Shown here: in pieces, positions 5,894 to 8,561 of the stretch
How positions within the stretch are numbered: the stretch's first letter is position 1
Layout of the letters: each line of letters opens with the position of its first letter
DNA from: Pseudomonadota bacterium
GTDB lineage: Bacteria > Pseudomonadota > Alphaproteobacteria > Acetobacterales > Acetobacteraceae
DNA length: 8,561 nt
Direction: 5' to 3'
NCBI GenBank assembly: GCA_021780935.1
Contig: JAJXXT010000150.1
Coordinates: forward strand, 1 to 8,561
Program-made: the position numbers and the translations under genes
Notes under the pieces: generated by a model
What the model was told of the DNA's origin: nothing
Database searches by the model: none
What the model saw: only the letters and a program-made list of their open reading frames with translations

Positions 5894-6345
5894 AGGTTCC
5901 GGCATTCGACGCGGACGCGGTGCGCGCCCTGGCTGCGATCCTGACCGAGACCGGCCTCACCGAGATCGAGGTCGAGGGCGAGGCCGGCCGTGTGCGGGTG
6001 GCGCGCGCGCCGACGCCGGTGGTCGCCTCGATGGCCGGCTCGGCGGCGCCGCTGGCCGCTGCGGCCCCCGTGCCGGCGGCCGCACCCGGCGTGGCGGACG
6101 ATGCCGCGCATCCTGGCGCGGTGCGCAGCCCGATGGTGGGCGTCGTTTACCTCTCGCCGGAGCCGGGAGCCACGCCCTACGTCGCGGCCGGGCAGAGCGT
6201 CTCGGCGGGGCAGACGCTGCTCCTGATCGAGGCGATGAAGACCTTCAATCAGATCAAGGCGCCCCGCGCCGGCACCGTGACGCGGGTGCTGGTCGTCTCC
6301 GGCTCGCCCGTCGAGTATGATCAGCCACTGCTGATCATCGAATAG
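5890..6345 (+). CDS. accB: Biotin carboxyl carrier protein of acetyl-CoA carboxylase
   Basis: A 151-residue BCCP that carries biotin between biotin carboxylase and carboxyltransferase, in the first committed step of fatty-acid synthesis. Order seen: an N-terminal helical segment (1-40, [25 protein letters not shown]), an Ala/Pro-rich flexible linker (about 41-72), then the biotinyl domain. The domain has [31 protein letters not shown], including the protruding thumb loop, and [15 protein letters not shown] with biotinylated Lys117. The motif is EAMKTFN rather than the enterobacterial EAMKMMN, a variation at the residues after the Lys. Start: the ATG overlaps the aroQ stop and has GGAGGA at 5878-5883, 6 bases upstream. 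The accC gene follows 4 bases after the stop. Confidence 0.97.
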   Translation: MKVPAFDADAVRALAAILTETGLTEIEVEGEAGRVRVARAPTPVVASMAGSAAPLAAAAPVPAAAPGVADDAAHPGAVRSPMVGVVYLSPEPGATPYVAAGQSVSAGQTLLLIEAMKTFNQIKAPRAGTVTRVLVVSGSPVEYDQPLLIIE

Positions 6346-6349
6346 GCGC

Positions 6350-7690
6350 GTGTTCCAGAAGATCCTCATCGCCAATCGCGGCGAGATCGCGCTGCGCATC
6401 CAGCGCGCCTGCCGCGAGATGGGCATCCCGACCGTGGCCGTGCATTCGACGGCAGACGCCGCGGCGATGCATGTCCGCCTCGCCGACGAGAGCGTGTGCA
6501 TCGGCCCGCCGCCGCCGCGTGACTCCTATCTGAACATTCCCTCGATCCTTTCCGCCGCCGCGATCACCGGCGCCGATGCGATCCATCCCGGCTACGGCTT
6601 CCTCTCCGAGAACGCCGAGTTCGCCGACATGGTGGAAGCGCACGGGCTTGCCTTCATCGGCCCCTCGGCGGGGCATATCCGCATGATGGGCGACAAGATC
6701 GCGGCCAAGACCGCCATGGCGGGTTTGGGCGTCCCGCTGGTGCCCGGCTCGGAGGGCGAGCTGACGAGCCTGGAGGAAGCGCGCCGCGTCGCCGGGCATA
6801 TCGGCTACCCGGTCCTGATCAAGGCGGCGGCGGGCGGCGGCGGGCGCGGCATGAAAGTGGCGACCGGCCCCGAGGGGCTGGAGGAGGCGTGGCGGCTGGC
6901 GCGCACCGAGGCGGCTGCGGCGTTCGGCAACGATGCCGTCTACCTCGAGAAATATCTCGACCGCCCGCGGCACATCGAGCTGCAGATCCTCGCCGACGGG
7001 CAAGGCCAGGTGGTGCATTTCGGCGAGCGCGACTGCAGCCTGCAGCGGCGCCATCAGAAGCTGGTGGAGGAGGCGGGCTCGCCCGCGCTCAATGCCGCGG
7101 CGCGCGACGCGCTGGGTGCGACGGCGACCGCGGCGCTGCAGCAGCTCGGCTACCGCAATGCGGGGACGCTGGAGTTCCTCTGGCAGGACGGGCAGTTCGC
7201 CTTCATCGAGATGAACACGCGCCTGCAGGTCGAGCATCCGGTGACCGAGATGGTCTGCGGCATCGACCTGGTGAAGGAGCAGATCCGCATCGCCGCCGGG
7301 GCCGAGCTGGGCTACGGCCAGGCCGATGTGCGGTTCTCCGGCCACGCGATCGAATGCCGTGTGACCGCGGAGGACCCCGAGACCTTCGCCCCGTCCGCCG
7401 GGCGCGTGACGGCGTTTCACGCACCCGGCGGCCTGGGCGTTCGCGTCGATTCGGCGCTCTATGCCGGGGCTGCCGTGCCGCCATGGTACGACAGCATGGT
7501 GGCCAAGCTGATCGTGCACGCGCCGACGCGTGCCGAGGCGATCGCGCGGCTGCGCCGGGCCTTGGCGGAGTTCGCCGTGATCGGCATCAAGACCACGCTG
7601 CCGCTGCACGAGCGCATCGCTGCCCACCCCGATTTCGCCGTTGGCGACTATACCATCCACTGGCTGGAGCGACTGGTCGCTGCCGGCTGA
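6350..7690 (+). CDS. accC: Biotin carboxylase subunit of acetyl-CoA carboxylase
   Basis: A 446-residue biotin carboxylase (E. coli AccC has 449), which uses ATP and bicarbonate to carboxylate biotin on BCCP. Domains: N-terminal PreATP fold with KILIANRGEIALRI (4-17) and HPGYGFLSENAEFA; ATP-grasp domain with Lys116, Lys158 and the Gly-rich loop AGGGGRGMK (161-169); Lys237 in CSLQRRHQK; Glu275 and Glu287 for metal; and catalytic Arg291, Gln293, Val294 and Glu295 in NTRLQVEHP. The C-terminal domain has Arg337 in ECRVTAEDP. From Lys158 on all match the E. coli catalytic residues with a one-residue offset, so the enzyme looks fully active. The start is GTG, fixed by family alignment (MFQKILIANRGE), with no good Shine-Dalgarno site. 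Translation is probably coupled to accB, whose stop is 4 bases upstream. Confidence 0.98.
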   Translation: MFQKILIANRGEIALRIQRACREMGIPTVAVHSTADAAAMHVRLADESVCIGPPPPRDSYLNIPSILSAAAITGADAIHPGYGFLSENAEFADMVEAHGLAFIGPSAGHIRMMGDKIAAKTAMAGLGVPLVPGSEGELTSLEEARRVAGHIGYPVLIKAAAGGGGRGMKVATGPEGLEEAWRLARTEAAAAFGNDAVYLEKYLDRPRHIELQILADGQGQVVHFGERDCSLQRRHQKLVEEAGSPALNAAARDALGATATAALQQLGYRNAGTLEFLWQDGQFAFIEMNTRLQVEHPVTEMVCGIDLVKEQIRIAAGAELGYGQADVRFSGHAIECRVTAEDPETFAPSAGRVTAFHAPGGLGVRVDSALYAGAAVPPWYDSMVAKLIVHAPTRAEAIARLRRALAEFAVIGIKTTLPLHERIAAHPDFAVGDYTIHWLERLVAAG

Positions 7691-7692
7691 CA

Positions 7693-7699
7693 GGGAGGG
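7693..7699 (+). promoter_or_regulatory. Ribosome-binding site of the OpgC-like gene
   Basis: GGGAGGG, 6 bases before the ATG at 7706, in the 15-base gap after accC. It gives the OpgC-like gene a strong independent translation start although it probably shares the acc transcript. Confidence 0.7.
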
Positions 7700-7705
7700 C
7701 ACAGC

Positions 7706-8561
7706 ATGAGCGGGGCCCCGCCGCGCCGGCGCCGCGATGGCCGCATCGACATCATGCGGGGTGCAGCTCTGCTGATGATCTTCGTCGATCATATCGGCGA
7801 TAACCTGGTCGGCAACATAACGCTGCGCAACTGGGGTTTTTCCGACGCCGCCGAGGTGTTCGTGATCCTGGCCGGGCTCTCGAGCATGATCGCCTATGGG
7901 CGGATCTTCGAGGAGCAGGGGTTGCGGTCCGGTGTCGTGCGCGTGGCGCTGCGCTGCCTGCACCTCTACGCGGCGGAAGTGCTGCTGCTGCTGGCCACGT
8001 TCGTGATCGTGGCGGTCTGGGCGCATTATTTCGGCACCGAGTTCCTTGGCATCGAGCCATCGCGGCCGGCTGGGCTGCACGGCATCCGCCGCGCCGTTCG
8101 GCTCGCGCAATTGCCGACGTTTCTCGACATCCTGCCGCTGTACATCGTGCTGCTCGGCTGCTTCCCGCTGATGCAGGCGCTGTGGCGGCTGTCGCCGGCG
8201 GCGCTGCTGCTGCCCTCGCTCGCGCTGTGGCGCGCGGCGCAGGTCTATCCCTGGCTCAATGTCCATACCGTGCCGTCGGGCGGCGGCTGGTTCTTCAACC
8301 CGTTTGCCTGGCAGTTCCTGTTCGCGGTGGGCATGGCGCTCGCGGTGCAGCACCGCCAGCGCGGCTTCTCGCTGCCGCGGTGGTGGTCGCTGCGCGCCGT
8401 GGCCGGCGCTTTCCTGCTCTACGCGCTGCTGGCCTCCGCACCGTGGCGCGAATGGGGCTGGTCGGACTGGCAGCCGTTCGTCGTCGCCGCGCCGGACAAG
8501 AGCACGCTCGATCCGCGGCGCATCCTCGACGTCGTGGCGATGATCTTCCTCGAGATCGGAA
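7706..8561 (+). CDS. OpgC-family membrane protein (acyltransferase-3-like), C-terminus cut off
   Basis: The first 285 residues of a polytopic membrane protein resembling OpgC, the family that succinylates osmoregulated periplasmic glucans in some proteobacteria and is related to acyltransferase 3. Seen: a short basic N-terminus (PPRRRRDGR) and RIDIMRGAALLMIFVDHIGDN (13-33), with the Arg and His positions typical of these acyltransferases. NITLRNWGFSDAAEVFVILAG (37-57) is the OpgC hallmark, followed by LDILPLYIVLL (140-150) and FFNPFAWQFLFAVGMAL (206-222). About seven hydrophobic segments are visible (16-30, 47-64, 86-107, 141-160, 165-180, 204-225, 239-255). The frame is open to the right edge, so the gene is incomplete. 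No glucan-synthesis genes (opgG/opgH) are in view, so the acceptor is unknown. It sits 15 bases after accC, perhaps in the same transcript. Confidence 0.87.
   Translation, partial: MSGAPPRRRRDGRIDIMRGAALLMIFVDHIGDNLVGNITLRNWGFSDAAEVFVILAGLSSMIAYGRIFEEQGLRSGVVRVALRCLHLYAAEVLLLLATFVIVAVWAHYFGTEFLGIEPSRPAGLHGIRRAVRLAQLPTFLDILPLYIVLLGCFPLMQALWRLSPAALLLPSLALWRAAQVYPWLNVHTVPSGGGWFFNPFAWQFLFAVGMALAVQHRQRGFSLPRWWSLRAVAGAFLLYALLASAPWREWGWSDWQPFVVAAPDKSTLDPRRILDVVAMIFLEIG

Noticed and set aside
6335..8353. Long minus-strand open frame (672 codons) antisense to accC and the OpgC-like gene
   Set aside because: Both genes beneath it are well supported by motifs. The frame is low-complexity Arg/His/Gln-rich and matches no family I recognise.

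Overview
The window is high-GC DNA with densely packed, bacterial-style genes. Many start and stop codons overlap (ATGA, TGATG), and Shine-Dalgarno sites of GGAGG type are common. The gene content points to an alphaproteobacterium, probably of the Rhodospirillales/Acetobacteraceae kind. Indicators are an aroQ-accB-accC run, a short (376-residue) fold-type III ornithine decarboxylase, a separate thiS-thiG pair and an OpgC-type membrane protein. The taxon is inferred from gene style only. I saw no rRNA, tRNA, CRISPR array, transposase or phage gene.

Layout. (1) Positions 1-1923, minus strand: a three-gene operon of CoA-transferase-like proteins. It comprises a GctA-like subunit A, a GctB-like subunit B and a CaiB/BaiF family protein that runs off the left edge. 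Both junctions are ATGA overlaps. (2) 1991-3121, minus: a pyridoxal-phosphate ornithine (or lysine/ornithine) decarboxylase that makes putrescine. (3) 3122-3475: a 354-base gene-free region. It holds a hairpin just upstream of the decarboxylase ribosome-binding site, a possible promoter, a palindromic hairpin and a 14-bp tandem repeat. (4) 3476-4393, plus: a YihY/BrkB-family membrane protein whose last 25 codons overlap the end of thiG on the other strand. (5) 4317-5326, minus: thiS-thiG, the sulfur carrier and thiazole synthase of thiamine biosynthesis. (6) 5327-5440: a short divergent spacer with a perfect 9-bp all-GC inverted repeat ending at the aroQ start codon. (7) 5441-8561, plus: aroQ, accB, accC and an OpgC-like gene cut by the right edge, all tightly spaced and probably one transcript.

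Most of the window is core metabolism: polyamine, thiamine and shikimate synthesis, and the first step of fatty-acid synthesis (biotin carboxyl carrier plus biotin carboxylase). The least explained part is the CoA-transferase trio. It joins two unrelated CoA-transferase folds in one operon, and subunit B seems to lack the catalytic glutamate usual for its family. AroQ carries substitutions at residues that normally contact the substrate. I found no convincing new defence, mobile or regulatory system.
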